Below are positions 47,242 to 56,946 of a stretch of 64,000 nt of DNA, in pieces. The notes beneath the pieces are model-generated. The model saw only the letters and a list, made by a program, of their open reading frames with translations, made no database searches and was not told the DNA's origin. Source of the DNA: Gemmatimonadota bacterium (GTDB taxonomy: Bacteria; Gemmatimonadota; Gemmatimonadetes; Gemmatimonadales; Gemmatimonadaceae); NCBI GenBank assembly GCA_021324775.1, contig JAJPIM010000002.1, positions 1-64,000 on the forward strand, written 5' to 3'. The position numbers were made by a program, and so were the translations under genes. Positions within the stretch are counted from its first letter, which is position 1, and each line of letters begins with the position of its first letter.

Positions 47242-48227
47242 AACGCCCGCTGGCGTATATCGCTGGCACGGGACGCGGTCTGCCGGCCGGCGTCATGACC
47301 AATCACGATTTCGCCGCGCTCGGGATCGAGACCACGCACGACTGGATCGTCGAGCGGTCGGGCATCCACGAGCGGCGCATCGCCCGCGACGGCGAGTCCA
47401 CATGCTCCATGGCCGTGGAAGCGGCGCGCAAGGCAATGGACCGCGCGTCGGTCACGCCGGGTGAGGTGGACGCGATCATCCTGAGCACGGCCTCGCCCGA
47501 CCGCCTGCTGCCCTCGACCGCCGTGGATGTCCAGGCCGCGCTCGGCGCCACGCGTGCGGCCGCGTTCGATCTGTCAGCCGCCTGCTCCGGGTGGCTGTAC
47601 GGGCTCACGGTCGCGGAAGGCCTGCTGACTGCGGGGTCGGCCGAGACCGTCGTGGTGATCGGCTCGGAGAAGATGAGCGCCATACTCGACTGGACCGACC
47701 GGTCGACCTGCGTGCTCTTCGGCGATGGCGCCGGGGCGGCGGTCGTCAAGCGTGCCAAGCAGCACCGCGGGATCCTGTCGTCATTCCTGCGGAGCGACGG
47801 CACCCTCGCCGATCTGCTGCATCGGCCGCACGGCGGGGCGCGCACGCCGCTGTCGGAGCAGGTGCTGCGCGATCGCACGCACTTCGTGAAGATGGCCGGC
47901 CGCGAGGTCTTCAAATACGCGGTGCGCTCGATGGCCGAAGCGGCCGACCGGGCACTCGATGGCGCGCGGCTTACCGGCCAGGACATCGATCTCCTGATCC
48001 CCCATCAGGCCAACGTCCGGATCATCGAAGCCACCGCCAAGCATGCCAACATCCCCATCGAGAAGGTATTCATCAATGTCGACCGCTATGGCAACACGTC
48101 ATCCGCGACGATTCCGATCGCGCTCGACGAAGCGATCGAATCCGGTCGCGTACACGAAGGCTCGACGGTGCTCTTCGTGACGTTCGGTGCGGGGTTCACG
48201 TGGGCCTCGATGGTGGTGCGGTTCTGA
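47238..48227 (+). CDS. fabH: 3-oxoacyl-ACP synthase III (FabH)
   Basis: Starts fatty acid chains by condensing acyl-CoA with malonyl-ACP. 329 residues. Catalytic triad C116 (SAACSGWLYGL), H256 (PHQANVRI) and N286 (YGNTSSATIP). GTG start overlaps plsX; fabD begins directly at the next base after the stop. Confidence 0.96.
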   Translation: MKRPLAYIAGTGRGLPAGVMTNHDFAALGIETTHDWIVERSGIHERRIARDGESTCSMAVEAARKAMDRASVTPGEVDAIILSTASPDRLLPSTAVDVQAALGATRAAAFDLSAACSGWLYGLTVAEGLLTAGSAETVVVIGSEKMSAILDWTDRSTCVLFGDGAGAAVVKRAKQHRGILSSFLRSDGTLADLLHRPHGGARTPLSEQVLRDRTHFVKMAGREVFKYAVRSMAEAADRALDGARLTGQDIDLLIPHQANVRIIEATAKHANIPIEKVFINVDRYGNTSSATIPIALDEAIESGRVHEGSTVLFVTFGAGFTWASMVVRF

Positions 48228-49166
48228 GTGGACGTGGTGCTGCTGTTCCCCGGCCAGGGATCGCAGAAGCCGGGCATGGGCCGCGACCTCGCCGCAGCCT
48301 CGGCGCCCGCGCGCGCCGTGTTCGAGGCGGTGGACGCGGCGATCGGGGCGCCCATCAGCCGGCTGTGTTTCGAGGGACCGGCGGATGAACTCACGATGAC
48401 CGACAATGCGCAGCCCGCCCTCTTCGCTCACGGGGCGGCGGTGTGGGCAGCCACGAGCGCCGCACTGGTGCCGCATGTGCGCGCCGCCGCGGGCCATTCA
48501 CTGGGCGAGTTCACGGCCTACAATTCGGCCGGCGCTCTCAGCGTCGGCGCGGGTGCGCGCCTCGTACGGCGCCGCGGTACGCTGATGCGCGAGGCGGGCG
48601 ACGCCAGGCCGGGTGCGATGGCGGCGATCCTGGGCGAACTCACCGTGCCCGTCGACGCGCTCTGCGCGCAGGCGTCCTCCGAGGCGGGGGAGGTGGTGCC
48701 CGCGAACTACAACTCGCCGGAGCAGACCGTCGTCTCCGGCGAAGTCGCCGGCGTCGAACGGGCGATGGCGCTCGCCCGGGAGCACGGGGCCAAGCGCGCG
48801 GTGCGGCTGCCGGTGAGCGGCGCGTTCCACTCTCCACTGATGCGCCCCTCCGCGCCGGGTCTGAGTGAAGCGCTCGCGTCGGCGAACCTGGGCGATCCCC
48901 GGATCCCCGTCTACGCCAACGTCGATGCCCTTCCGTGCACGACCGCGGCTGTCGCCCGCGACCGGCTGCTGCGGCAGTTGACCTCTCCCGTTCGCTGGGT
49001 CGACGTCGTGCGCGCGCTGGTGGGAGCCTATCCGTCGGCACTGTTCGTGGAGATGGGACCTGGGGCTGTGCTCACCGGTCTCACGAAACGGATCGCGCCC
49101 AGCGCCGCGACCGCGACCTGCGGGACGGCAAGCGACGTGGACCAATTGCTCAACCGGATGGCCTGA
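48228..49166 (+). CDS. fabD: Malonyl-CoA:ACP transacylase
   Basis: Loads malonyl groups onto ACP. 312 residues. LFPGQGSQKPGMG opens the fold; the active serine is S91 in GHSLGEF; the histidine is in SGAFHSPLM and the later glutamine-type loop VSGEVAGV is present. GTG start abuts fabH. The stop overlaps fabG (TGATG). Confidence 0.95.
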   Translation: MDVVLLFPGQGSQKPGMGRDLAAASAPARAVFEAVDAAIGAPISRLCFEGPADELTMTDNAQPALFAHGAAVWAATSAALVPHVRAAAGHSLGEFTAYNSAGALSVGAGARLVRRRGTLMREAGDARPGAMAAILGELTVPVDALCAQASSEAGEVVPANYNSPEQTVVSGEVAGVERAMALAREHGAKRAVRLPVSGAFHSPLMRPSAPGLSEALASANLGDPRIPVYANVDALPCTTAAVARDRLLRQLTSPVRWVDVVRALVGAYPSALFVEMGPGAVLTGLTKRIAPSAATATCGTASDVDQLLNRMA

Positions 49167-49903
49167 TGCGAATCGATCTGTCGGGGCGCGTGGCGCTGGT
49201 CACGGGCAGCACGCGGGGGATCGGCCACTCGATCGCGACCGCCCTTGCGGCGGCGGGTGCCTCGGTCGCGATCGCTGGCCGCGATCGCGCGCGGGCGGAC
49301 GAGGTTGCTGCCGCACTCGGCGGTACAGCGAAGGGGTTCGCGTGCGACGTCACCGATGTGGCGGCCGTCACGGCGCTGATCGAGGCGGTCGAATCGGCCT
49401 TCGGCTCACTGGACATCCTGGTCAACAATGCCGGTGTCACACGCGACAACATTCTGCCGCGCATGAAGGATGCGGAGTGGGACACGGTGATCGACGCCAA
49501 CCTGCGTTCGGCGTTTGCCACGACCCGGGCGGCATCCCGCGGCATGATGAAACGCCGCTGGGGACGCGTGATCAACATTTCCAGCATCGTGGGACTGGTC
49601 GGCAACAAGGGCCAGTCGAATTATGCGGCAAGCAAAGCGGGGCTGATCGGATTTACGAAGTCGGTGGCCAAGGAACTGGCCTCGCGCAACGTCCTGGCCA
49701 ACGTCGTGGCGCCTGGCTTCATCGAGACCGAAATGACCGCTCAGATGACGCCGGAAGCGCGCACGGTGCTGCAACGCCAGATCCCGCTGGAGCGATTGGG
49801 AACCCCGGCAGACGTCGCTTCGCTGGTGACGTTTCTCGCATCCGAGGCGGCTTCGTATATCACCGGCCAGGTCTTCGTCGTGGACGGCGGAATGGCGATG
49901 TAG
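49166..49903 (+). CDS. fabG: 3-oxoacyl-ACP reductase FabG
   Basis: NADPH-dependent reduction of 3-oxoacyl-ACP. 245 residues. TGSTRGIG binds cofactor, NNAG is present, and the catalytic set is S140, Y153 and K157 (SNYAASKAG). It ends with VVDGGMAM, as usual for FabG. ATG 49166. Confidence 0.96.
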   Translation: MRIDLSGRVALVTGSTRGIGHSIATALAAAGASVAIAGRDRARADEVAAALGGTAKGFACDVTDVAAVTALIEAVESAFGSLDILVNNAGVTRDNILPRMKDAEWDTVIDANLRSAFATTRAASRGMMKRRWGRVINISSIVGLVGNKGQSNYAASKAGLIGFTKSVAKELASRNVLANVVAPGFIETEMTAQMTPEARTVLQRQIPLERLGTPADVASLVTFLASEAASYITGQVFVVDGGMAM

Positions 49904-49977
49904 AGGTAGGCCCGGGTGGTGGCCTAACCTCCGGCCCCCGCTCTAGTTAAATTGGCGTGGACGACCGCTGTCGTGCC

Positions 49978-49983
49978 TACACT
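49978..49983 (+). promoter_or_regulatory. Possible internal promoter before acpP
   Basis: TACACT lies about 20 bases before the acpP ATG and is followed by a GAGGGG ribosome-binding site. A TTGGCG upstream is 20 bases away, too far for a standard -35. acpP mRNA is often abundant, so an extra promoter is plausible but unproven. Confidence 0.3.
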
Positions 49984-50002
49984 GGACCACACCGAGGGGT
50001 GC

Positions 50003-50242
50003 ATGTCAGATAACGCGGAGAAGGTGAAGGACATCATCGAGAAGGAGCTTGGCGTCGAGCGCGAGAAGCTCACGGATGATGCGAGCTTCATCGAGGATTT
50101 GGGGGCCGACAGCCTCGACATCGTCGAACTCGTCATGGAATTCGAGAAGGAGTTCAACATCGACATTCCGGACGAGGACGCCGAAAAGCTCAAGACGGTC
50201 GGCGACGCGATGGCGTACCTGAACCGCAAGATCGAAGCGTGA
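50003..50242 (+). CDS. acpP: Acyl carrier protein
   Basis: Carries growing acyl chains on phosphopantetheine. 79 acidic residues from ATG 50003. The modification site is S37 in [20 protein letters not shown] ribosome-binding site precedes the start. An upstream in-frame ATG would add 17 unrelated residues. fabF does not follow; the mqn genes come next. Confidence 0.97.
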   Translation: MSDNAEKVKDIIEKELGVEREKLTDDASFIEDLGADSLDIVELVMEFEKEFNIDIPDEDAEKLKTVGDAMAYLNRKIEA

Positions 50243-50301
50243 GAGCGTCCCGGGCCCCGTCCTGCGGGTCTGCTCCCGTGTCCGCCGCGGTCCGTGGCTG
50301 G

Positions 50302-50320
50302 CGCGCGGACAGTCCGCGCG
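50302..50320. repeat. Perfect GC-rich inverted repeat between acpP and mqnE
   Basis: CGCGCGGAC and GTCCGCGCG flank a single A. As RNA it would fold into a very stable hairpin 60 bases after acpP and 22 bases before mqnE. It could be a terminator without T-tract, an attenuator or an operator. Confidence 0.5.
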
Positions 50321-50342
50321 GCGCGGGGTGAGGCGAGGCTGA

Positions 50343-51578
50343 GTGAGCAGTAGCGACAAGGTCTCCCCGGTGATCGACCGGGACCGGCTGTCGGACGCCG
50401 CGCTGCTGCCGATTGCCGACAAGGTCGAAGCGGGTGAGCGCCTGGGTGACGACGACGGCGTCACCCTGTTCCGCTCTCCCGATCTGCTGGGCGTCGGACT
50501 CATGGCCGATGCGGCCAACCGGTCCAGGCACGGCGATCGCGTGACGTTCGCCGCGAACCAGCACATCAATCCGACGAACGTGTGCATCCTGCGGAAGACG
50601 TGCGTCTTCTGCTCGTTCGCGCGGCTTCCCAAGGAGGAGGGCGCGTACCACTACACGCTCGATCAGGTCCTCGCGGAAGCCAGCGCAGCCGACCACGGCA
50701 TGACCCGTGAGTTCCACATCGTCGGTGGCCTCGACATGCACGCCGGGCTCGCGTACTACACGGAGATGTTTCAGGCGCTCAAGGCGCGCTACCCGCAGGT
50801 CCACATCAAGGCCCTGACGGCCGTGGAGCTGGCTCATATCGCCCGCATCGACAAGATGCCGGTCGCCAGCGTGCTGCGGGCACTGCGCGATGCCGGACTG
50901 GACACGCTGCCGGGGGGCGGAGCCGAAGTGTTCAGCCAGGCGGTTCGCGCGACCATTGCCGACCGCAAGCTCGCTGCCGAAGAATGGCTCGATGTCCACC
51001 GCACCGCCCACCAGCTCGGCATCCGCTCCAACTGCACGATGCTCTACGGGCATGTGGAGTCGCTCGAGGACCGCATCGCGCACCTGTCGATGCTCCGCAG
51101 CCTGCAGGACGAAACGGGCGGATTCCTCGCCTACATCCCGCTGGCGTATCACCCGGATCACAACGAGCTCGGTGCGACGCTCGGGCGCGAGGGGACGGCG
51201 ACCACGGGCTTCGACGACCTGCGCAACCTCGCGGTCGCGCGGCTCTACCTCGACAACATCGACCACGTCAAGACACACTGGATCATGGTGACGCCCTTCC
51301 TCTCGCAGACGGCGCTGGCCTTCGGCGTGGATGATCTCGAAGGCACCGTCGTGCGCGAGAAGATCTACCATGAGGCGGGTGCCCACACCGCACAGGGGAT
51401 GTCGCTCGACCAGATCCTCCGCCTCATCCGCGGGGCGAGGAAGGTTCCGGTCGAGAGAGATTCGTTCTATCAGGTCGTGCGTACGTTCGACCATCCTCCG
51501 GGAGACGGGCAGGGGGACGGGGAGACTCGTCGTCCAGCCCGGACGGCGGATGACGCGACGGTCGCGGCGGCGGCATAG
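50343..51578 (+). CDS. mqnE: Aminodeoxyfutalosine synthase MqnE (radical SAM)
   Basis: Second step of the futalosine menaquinone pathway: joins the MqnA product to SAM-derived adenosine. 411 residues of the MqnE/CofH family, with HINPTNVC, EFHIVGGLDM, LPGGGAEVF and SNCTMLYGH. The cluster cysteines are C81, C87 and C90, spaced C-x5-C-x2-C, not the usual C-x3-C-x2-C. GTG start; mqnA begins two bases after the stop. Role is well supported by mqnA and mqnC next door. Confidence 0.9.
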   Translation: MSSSDKVSPVIDRDRLSDAALLPIADKVEAGERLGDDDGVTLFRSPDLLGVGLMADAANRSRHGDRVTFAANQHINPTNVCILRKTCVFCSFARLPKEEGAYHYTLDQVLAEASAADHGMTREFHIVGGLDMHAGLAYYTEMFQALKARYPQVHIKALTAVELAHIARIDKMPVASVLRALRDAGLDTLPGGGAEVFSQAVRATIADRKLAAEEWLDVHRTAHQLGIRSNCTMLYGHVESLEDRIAHLSMLRSLQDETGGFLAYIPLAYHPDHNELGATLGREGTATTGFDDLRNLAVARLYLDNIDHVKTHWIMVTPFLSQTALAFGVDDLEGTVVREKIYHEAGAHTAQGMSLDQILRLIRGARKVPVERDSFYQVVRTFDHPPGDGQGDGETRRPARTADDATVAAAA

Positions 51579-51579
51579 T

Positions 51580-52431
51580 ATGGCGACCGCCGGACACGTG
51601 GTGCGGGTGGGACGGATCCCGTACGTCAACTGCTATCCGGTCTACGGCGCCATCGACCGCGGCATCGTGCCCCTCGAGGCCACTGTCGTCGATGGTGTCC
51701 CGACGGCGCTCAACCGCATGATGGCGGCCGGCAATCTCGATGTCAGCGTCGTCTCAGCGGTCGAGTACGCGCGCGACGCCGAGCGGTATCTCCTGCTCCC
51801 GGACCTCGCCATCTCGTGCGATGGGCCGGTTCAGAGCGTGATGCTGTTTGCAAAGCGGCCAGCCGAGGATCTCGGAGGACGGCGCGTGCTGGTGAGCCGG
51901 AGCTCGATGACGAGTGCGGCGCTGCTCGAGATGCTCTTCCGCCAGGTCTGGCGCTCCCGCCCCACCTTCGTCGCGGGGAACGCGGAGGTCAGCGACGTCG
52001 CGCGGTTCGCCGATGAGGAGCACGACGCACGGCTCGTGATCGGCGATGCGGCCCTGCTGCTGCGGGGACGCGACGACGACGAGCTGTATCCGTTCGCCTA
52101 CGACCTGGGCCTCGAATGGAAGCGATGGACCGGCCTCCCATTCGTGTTCGCCGTGTGGGTGGCGCAGCGCTCCGCCGCCGCAGTTGACGCCGTCCGCGTG
52201 CACGAGGGCCTGCTGGCCTCTCGCGACTGGGGCGTCGGACACCTCGAGCCCCTCGCGGAGCAGGCCGCGGCGGCGACCGGCGTCCCGCAGGCGACCTGCC
52301 TGGCCTATCTGTCTGGCCTGGATTACGGACTCTCCTACGGGCATCTCGCCGGACTGACGGAGTTCTACCGGCGGCTGGTCGTCGCCGGCCAGGTGCCGGA
52401 CGGCACACTCGCCTTCCTTCCCGCCGCGTGA
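51580..52431 (+). CDS. mqnA: Chorismate dehydratase MqnA
   Basis: First futalosine-pathway step: dehydrates chorismate to 3-enolpyruvylbenzoate. 283 residues of periplasmic-binding-protein-like fold. It opens with VGRIPYVNCYPVYGAID, then VVDGVPTALNRMMAAG and DVSVVSAVEYA; SRSSMTSAALL is the serine-rich ligand loop. ATG 51580. The stop overlaps the mqnC start (TGATG). Confidence 0.92.
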   Translation: MATAGHVVRVGRIPYVNCYPVYGAIDRGIVPLEATVVDGVPTALNRMMAAGNLDVSVVSAVEYARDAERYLLLPDLAISCDGPVQSVMLFAKRPAEDLGGRRVLVSRSSMTSAALLEMLFRQVWRSRPTFVAGNAEVSDVARFADEEHDARLVIGDAALLLRGRDDDELYPFAYDLGLEWKRWTGLPFVFAVWVAQRSAAAVDAVRVHEGLLASRDWGVGHLEPLAEQAAAATGVPQATCLAYLSGLDYGLSYGHLAGLTEFYRRLVVAGQVPDGTLAFLPAA

Positions 52432-53486
52432 TGCCGGGCGCCATGAGCGACATCCTCGACTTCTACACCGACGCGCCGCTGCTCGAACTGGGGGCGGAAG
52501 CCGACCGGGTACGGCGCGAGAAGCATCCCGACGACGTCGTCACGTTCATCGTCGACCGCAACATCAACTACACGAATGTGTGTGTGGCGGACTGCGGCTT
52601 CTGTGCCTTCTACCGTCGCCCGAAGCACCCGCAAGGCTACACGCTGTCCTACGAGCAGATCGGGCAGAAGATCGAGGAGACCAAAGCCCTCGGCGGCGTT
52701 CAGATCCTGATGCAGGGCGGGCACAACCCCTACATCAAGTTCGAGTGGTACTTGAACCTCCTGCGATACATTAAGGAGCACCACCCGATCCACATCCACG
52801 GCTTCAGCCCGAGCGAGATCGACTTCTTCGCCAAGCTGTATCGGATGGACGCCCGGACCGTGATCCGGGAGTTGCAGGCGGCCGGGCTCGATTCGGTCCC
52901 CGGCGGCGGCGGGGAGATCCTGGTGCAGCGGGTGCGCGACCTCGTGGCGAAGAAGAAAGCCGGCGCCGATCGCTGGCTGGAGATCATGGAGATCGCCCAC
53001 CAGGAGGGGATGAAGACCACGGTCACCATGATGTACGGGATCGGCGAGACGCTAGCCGAGCGGATCGAGCATCTCGAACGCGTGCGGGAGGTGCAATCGA
53101 GAACGGGCGGCTTCACCGCCTTCATCTGCTGGCCGCTGCAGCCCGAGAACACGCCCACGATGTCGCACCAGCCCAAGACCGATGCCGTCGAATACCTGCG
53201 GACCGTGGCCATCGCCCGGATCGTCCTCGACAACGTGCCGAACCTCCAGGCGAGCTGGGTGACCATGGGGCTCAAGATCGGCCAGGTGGCACTCCGATTC
53301 GGGTGCAACGACTTCGGCTCACTGATGATCGAGGAGAACGTGGTGTCGGCCGCAAACACGACGCACCGGACCACGATCGGTGAGCTGGACCGGCTGATCC
53401 GGGATGCGGGGTTCCGTCCCGCGAGGCGGCGCCAGGACTACTCCATCATCCCGGCGGATCATCCCGCGACGGCCAGCGCGGCGTAG
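52431..53486 (+). CDS. mqnC: Cyclic dehypoxanthinyl futalosine synthase MqnC (radical SAM)
   Basis: Cyclises dehypoxanthinyl futalosine. 351 residues. The cluster motif is the standard C51-x3-C55-x2-C58 in NYTNVCVADCGFCAF. LMQGGHNPYIKFEWY and SVPGGGGEIL are typical. Starts could be ATG 52431 or ATG 52443; GTG 52428 is also possible. mqnB and mqnD are not in the window. Confidence 0.93.
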   Translation: MPGAMSDILDFYTDAPLLELGAEADRVRREKHPDDVVTFIVDRNINYTNVCVADCGFCAFYRRPKHPQGYTLSYEQIGQKIEETKALGGVQILMQGGHNPYIKFEWYLNLLRYIKEHHPIHIHGFSPSEIDFFAKLYRMDARTVIRELQAAGLDSVPGGGGEILVQRVRDLVAKKKAGADRWLEIMEIAHQEGMKTTVTMMYGIGETLAERIEHLERVREVQSRTGGFTAFICWPLQPENTPTMSHQPKTDAVEYLRTVAIARIVLDNVPNLQASWVTMGLKIGQVALRFGCNDFGSLMIEENVVSAANTTHRTTIGELDRLIRDAGFRPARRRQDYSIIPADHPATASAA

Positions 53487-53529
53487 CGGCAGGCACGGCC
53501 ATGGGGCGAATCGCACGAGCGCGGCGCCC

Positions 53530-54027
53530 ATGACCGCGCGGGTCGGCATCGGTTACGACTCGCATCGGTTCGCGCCGGGCGGCCCGCTGATCCTCGGTGG
53601 CGTGCGGATCCCTTTCGACGCCCACCTCCACGGGCACTCCGACGGCGATGCGATCGCCCATGCGGTCACCGATGCGCTGCTGGGTGCCGCCGCGGCAGGC
53701 GACATTGGCGAGATGTTCTCCGACCAGGATCCCGCCAACCGCGGACGCGATTCGATGGTGATGCTCCGGGCCGCCGTCGCGCGGGTCCGCGCGCGGGGCT
53801 TTGCGCCACAGCAGGTCGACGTAGCCGTCGTGTCGGAGCAGCCGCGCATCGCGTCGCACCGGGACGCGATGCGGGCCGCGGTCGCGGCGGCGATCGGTGT
53901 GGCGGTGGATGCGGTCAGCATCAAGGGCAAGACCAACGAAGGGATGGGATGGATCGGGCGCGGCGAGGGACTCGCGTGCATGGCGGTGGCGACCGTGACC
54001 CCGCTCGCTTCTCCTCGGACCGGGTGA
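53530..54027 (+). CDS. ispF: 2-C-methyl-D-erythritol 2,4-cyclodiphosphate synthase
   Basis: Fifth MEP-pathway step. 165 residues. Zinc and substrate residues are in GIGYDSHRF and HGHSDGDAIAHA; KGKTNEGMGWIGRGEGL near the C-terminus is diagnostic. ATG 53530; the longer upstream frame is unconserved. It overlaps the recombinase gene by GTGA. Menaquinone side chains need this pathway, so its place after the mqn genes makes sense. Confidence 0.95.
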   Translation: MTARVGIGYDSHRFAPGGPLILGGVRIPFDAHLHGHSDGDAIAHAVTDALLGAAAAGDIGEMFSDQDPANRGRDSMVMLRAAVARVRARGFAPQQVDVAVVSEQPRIASHRDAMRAAVAAAIGVAVDAVSIKGKTNEGMGWIGRGEGLACMAVATVTPLASPRTG

Positions 54028-54980
54028 GCCACATGGGCGTCCCGGCGGCGGGGACGTCCGCAATCCCCGCGTGGCTGCCGGACGGCGCGGCGCGCGCGTT
54101 CCTGCTGGAGCCGTTCGCAGACTTTCTCGCCCTCGAGCGGAGTGCCTCGCGGCCAACACAGGACGCCTACGCGCGCGACATCGCCCGTTTCGTCGCCTAC
54201 GCGGCGACCAAGGGCGCGGCCGGGCCCGCCGCCGTTCCGGCCACATTGGTCCGGAATTATGTCTACCACCTCAAGGACCTCGGCCTTGCGCCCGCGTCGA
54301 TCCGGCGCAACGTGTCGGCCGTCCGCACCTACTATCGGTTTCTGCTGGGCGACGGGCATGTGGTCCGCGACCCCACGGAGCGCCTCGACCTGCCCAAGCG
54401 GTGGCGTACCCTGCCGGGTGTGCTCTCTGTCGATGAGGTTCAGCGCCTCCTCAGCGCGCCGTCTCTCAGCGACACGCTCGTCTTTCGCGACCGCGCCCTC
54501 CTGGAGCTCGCCTACGGCGCTGGGCTCCGCGTCTCGGAATGGATCACACTCGGCGTGCGCGATGTGATCTTCGCCGACGGACTGGTACGGGTGTTCGGCA
54601 AAGGCAGCAAGGAGCGGCTCGTCCCGATCGGACGCCCAGCCATCGCGGCCGTCGCCGTCTACCTCCGGGAGCTGCGCCCCAAGCTCGAACATGGAGGGGG
54701 GAAGGGTGCACTCCTCCTCAACGCACGCGGTACGCCGCTCTCCCGAATGGGCGCCTGGAAGGTCCTGCGGAAATACGTAACCGCGGCGGGGATCGGCACC
54801 CGCGTCACACCGCACACACTCAGGCACTCGTTCGCCACGCACTTGCTCGAGGGCGGCGCCGACCTGCGCGCCGTGCAGGACATGCTCGGGCACGCGGACA
54901 TCTCGACCACGCAAATCTACACGCACGTGGATCGCGAATACCTGCGAAGCGTCCACCGGCAGTTTCATCCTCGCGGTTGA
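54024..54980 (+). CDS. Tyrosine recombinase XerC/XerD family
   Basis: Resolves chromosome dimers at dif with its partner. 318 residues from GTG 54024 (ATG 54033 is an alternative). N-terminal SAM-like core-binding domain (about 28-112). Catalytic residues R169 (GLRVSE), K196 (GKGSKER), H264 and R267 (HTLRHSF), H290 and Y299 (IYTHV). Closest to XerD by eye, but C versus D cannot be fixed. No phage genes or attachment repeats surround it. GTGA overlap with ispF. Confidence 0.9.
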   Translation: MSHMGVPAAGTSAIPAWLPDGAARAFLLEPFADFLALERSASRPTQDAYARDIARFVAYAATKGAAGPAAVPATLVRNYVYHLKDLGLAPASIRRNVSAVRTYYRFLLGDGHVVRDPTERLDLPKRWRTLPGVLSVDEVQRLLSAPSLSDTLVFRDRALLELAYGAGLRVSEWITLGVRDVIFADGLVRVFGKGSKERLVPIGRPAIAAVAVYLRELRPKLEHGGGKGALLLNARGTPLSRMGAWKVLRKYVTAAGIGTRVTPHTLRHSFATHLLEGGADLRAVQDMLGHADISTTQIYTHVDREYLRSVHRQFHPRG

Positions 54981-54983
54981 TCG

Positions 54984-54989
54984 TATACT
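54984..54989 (+). promoter_or_regulatory. Candidate leaderless -10 element for trpG/pabA
   Basis: TATACT, a near-consensus -10, ends nine bases before the ATG at 54999 and directly follows the recombinase stop. No ribosome-binding site lies between. Confidence 0.5.
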
Positions 54990-54998
54990 GTCCACCGC

Positions 54999-55610
<612 letters not shown>

Positions 55611-55644
55611 TGCCGGGCGGCGGGAGCCGCTCTCGGGCGCAGCA

Positions 55645-56916
55645 TTGAGGTCCGGCGCCCGGCGGACCCTGGCTGTTGTTCGGGGGCGTTCAGGGAAGGG
55701 CCAGTCGCGCGCATGGCTCGCGACGGGGGCTCTCGTCCTTGCTGCGGCGTCCCGGGCCGCTGGCGCACAGGCGACCACGGCCCCGCCCGCGGACAGCGCG
55801 AGCCCCGGATCTCGCGGCCCGGCGACGTCCCTCGACTCACTACCGCCCACGAGCGTCGACCTGGGGGACGTCCTCTACCTGCCGGGTCTCTTTGGACTCC
55901 GCGTGCCGTTGTACGACCGGAGCGACGGAGTCTCCGTGCGATTCGGGCCGCGCCTCGCGTTGCCCGACGACCGGGTGCTGGTCGACGCGCTGGTCACGTA
56001 CCGGTCGAACCTCGGCCGATTCGATCCGTCCCTCAGGGGCAGCGTCAATCTCGACGAGCATCTGACGGTGCACGCGCTGGTCGCGCGAGAGACGTTGTCC
56101 AACGATGACTGGAACGCGCCCGACTTCACCAACTCGATCGGTACGCTCGTCGGCGGATCAGACGGCCGGAACTACTTTCGCGCCGACCGGGGCGAAGCAT
56201 CGCTCGAATGGCACGCCGAACGCCGCGACGAGACGGCAGGTGCGACGGCCTACACCGGCGTGCGCGACGAGTTCTCGGAGCCCATCGGTCCCGACAGTGG
56301 CTCGATGCACTCCGTCTGGAGCGTGTTCGACCGCGGAGACCGGGGCGGAATCCTGCGCCCGAATCCGTCAGTCCCGCGCGGACACATCGCGTCCGGCATT
56401 GCGGGCCTGACCGGGCACTGGGCGTCGCCCGAGGGAGTGTCCGCGGCGGCCAGGATCGGCCTCGAGGTCCCGTGGACATCGCCCGACGGCGCGCCGTTCG
56501 CGCAGATCACAGGCGACGCATCACTCGCGTTTCGCGCGTTCTTCGATCACACGTTCACCCTGTTCGCACACGCGCTCGCCACCGACGGCGCGACCGCGCC
56601 CGCCCAGCGGTTCTCCTATGTCGGCGGGACCTACACGATCCCGACGCTCTCGCTCCTGCAGCAGGGCGGAGGCCAGCTTCTGTGGGTGGAATCGATGTAC
56701 ATCGTCCCCGTCCACCCACTCACCCTGCCGTATGTGGGCGCGCCATCGATCGCCGTGCGGTACGTCATCGGAGGGGCTGGTGTCCACAGTCTCCCCGACC
56801 TCACCCAGAACGTCGGTCTCCGCCTGCAGTTGTTCGTCCTCCGGGTCGATGGTCTCATCGATCCCCTGACGCGGCACACGGTGATCGCGCTAAGCGGCGT
56901 GGCGCCGCAGCTCTGA
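55645..56916 (+). CDS. Predicted exported, beta-rich protein of unknown function
   Basis: A 423-residue protein I do not recognise. From TTG 55645 a basic N-region and the hydrophobic stretch AWLATGALVLAAA end in SRAAGAQ, a plausible signal peptide cut near residue 41. The mature part has many short alternating segments (for example VSVRFGPRLAL, HLTVHALVARE, ASLEWHAER) and no membrane helix, fitting an outer-membrane barrel or secreted beta protein. No good ATG/GTG exists nearby, so the start is uncertain. It stands alone between trpG and a repeat-containing spacer before kdsB. Confidence 0.6.
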   Translation: MRSGARRTLAVVRGRSGKGQSRAWLATGALVLAAASRAAGAQATTAPPADSASPGSRGPATSLDSLPPTSVDLGDVLYLPGLFGLRVPLYDRSDGVSVRFGPRLALPDDRVLVDALVTYRSNLGRFDPSLRGSVNLDEHLTVHALVARETLSNDDWNAPDFTNSIGTLVGGSDGRNYFRADRGEASLEWHAERRDETAGATAYTGVRDEFSEPIGPDSGSMHSVWSVFDRGDRGGILRPNPSVPRGHIASGIAGLTGHWASPEGVSAAARIGLEVPWTSPDGAPFAQITGDASLAFRAFFDHTFTLFAHALATDGATAPAQRFSYVGGTYTIPTLSLLQQGGGQLLWVESMYIVPVHPLTLPYVGAPSIAVRYVIGGAGVHSLPDLTQNVGLRLQLFVLRVDGLIDPLTRHTVIALSGVAPQL

Positions 56917-56946
56917 CGGCGTCCCAAGCAGTGCTCGGCAAACGGC

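Noticed and set aside
54024-54980. Integrase of a mobile element
   Set aside because: Length and motifs fit a housekeeping Xer protein. There are no phage genes, tRNA target, direct repeats or change in composition around it.
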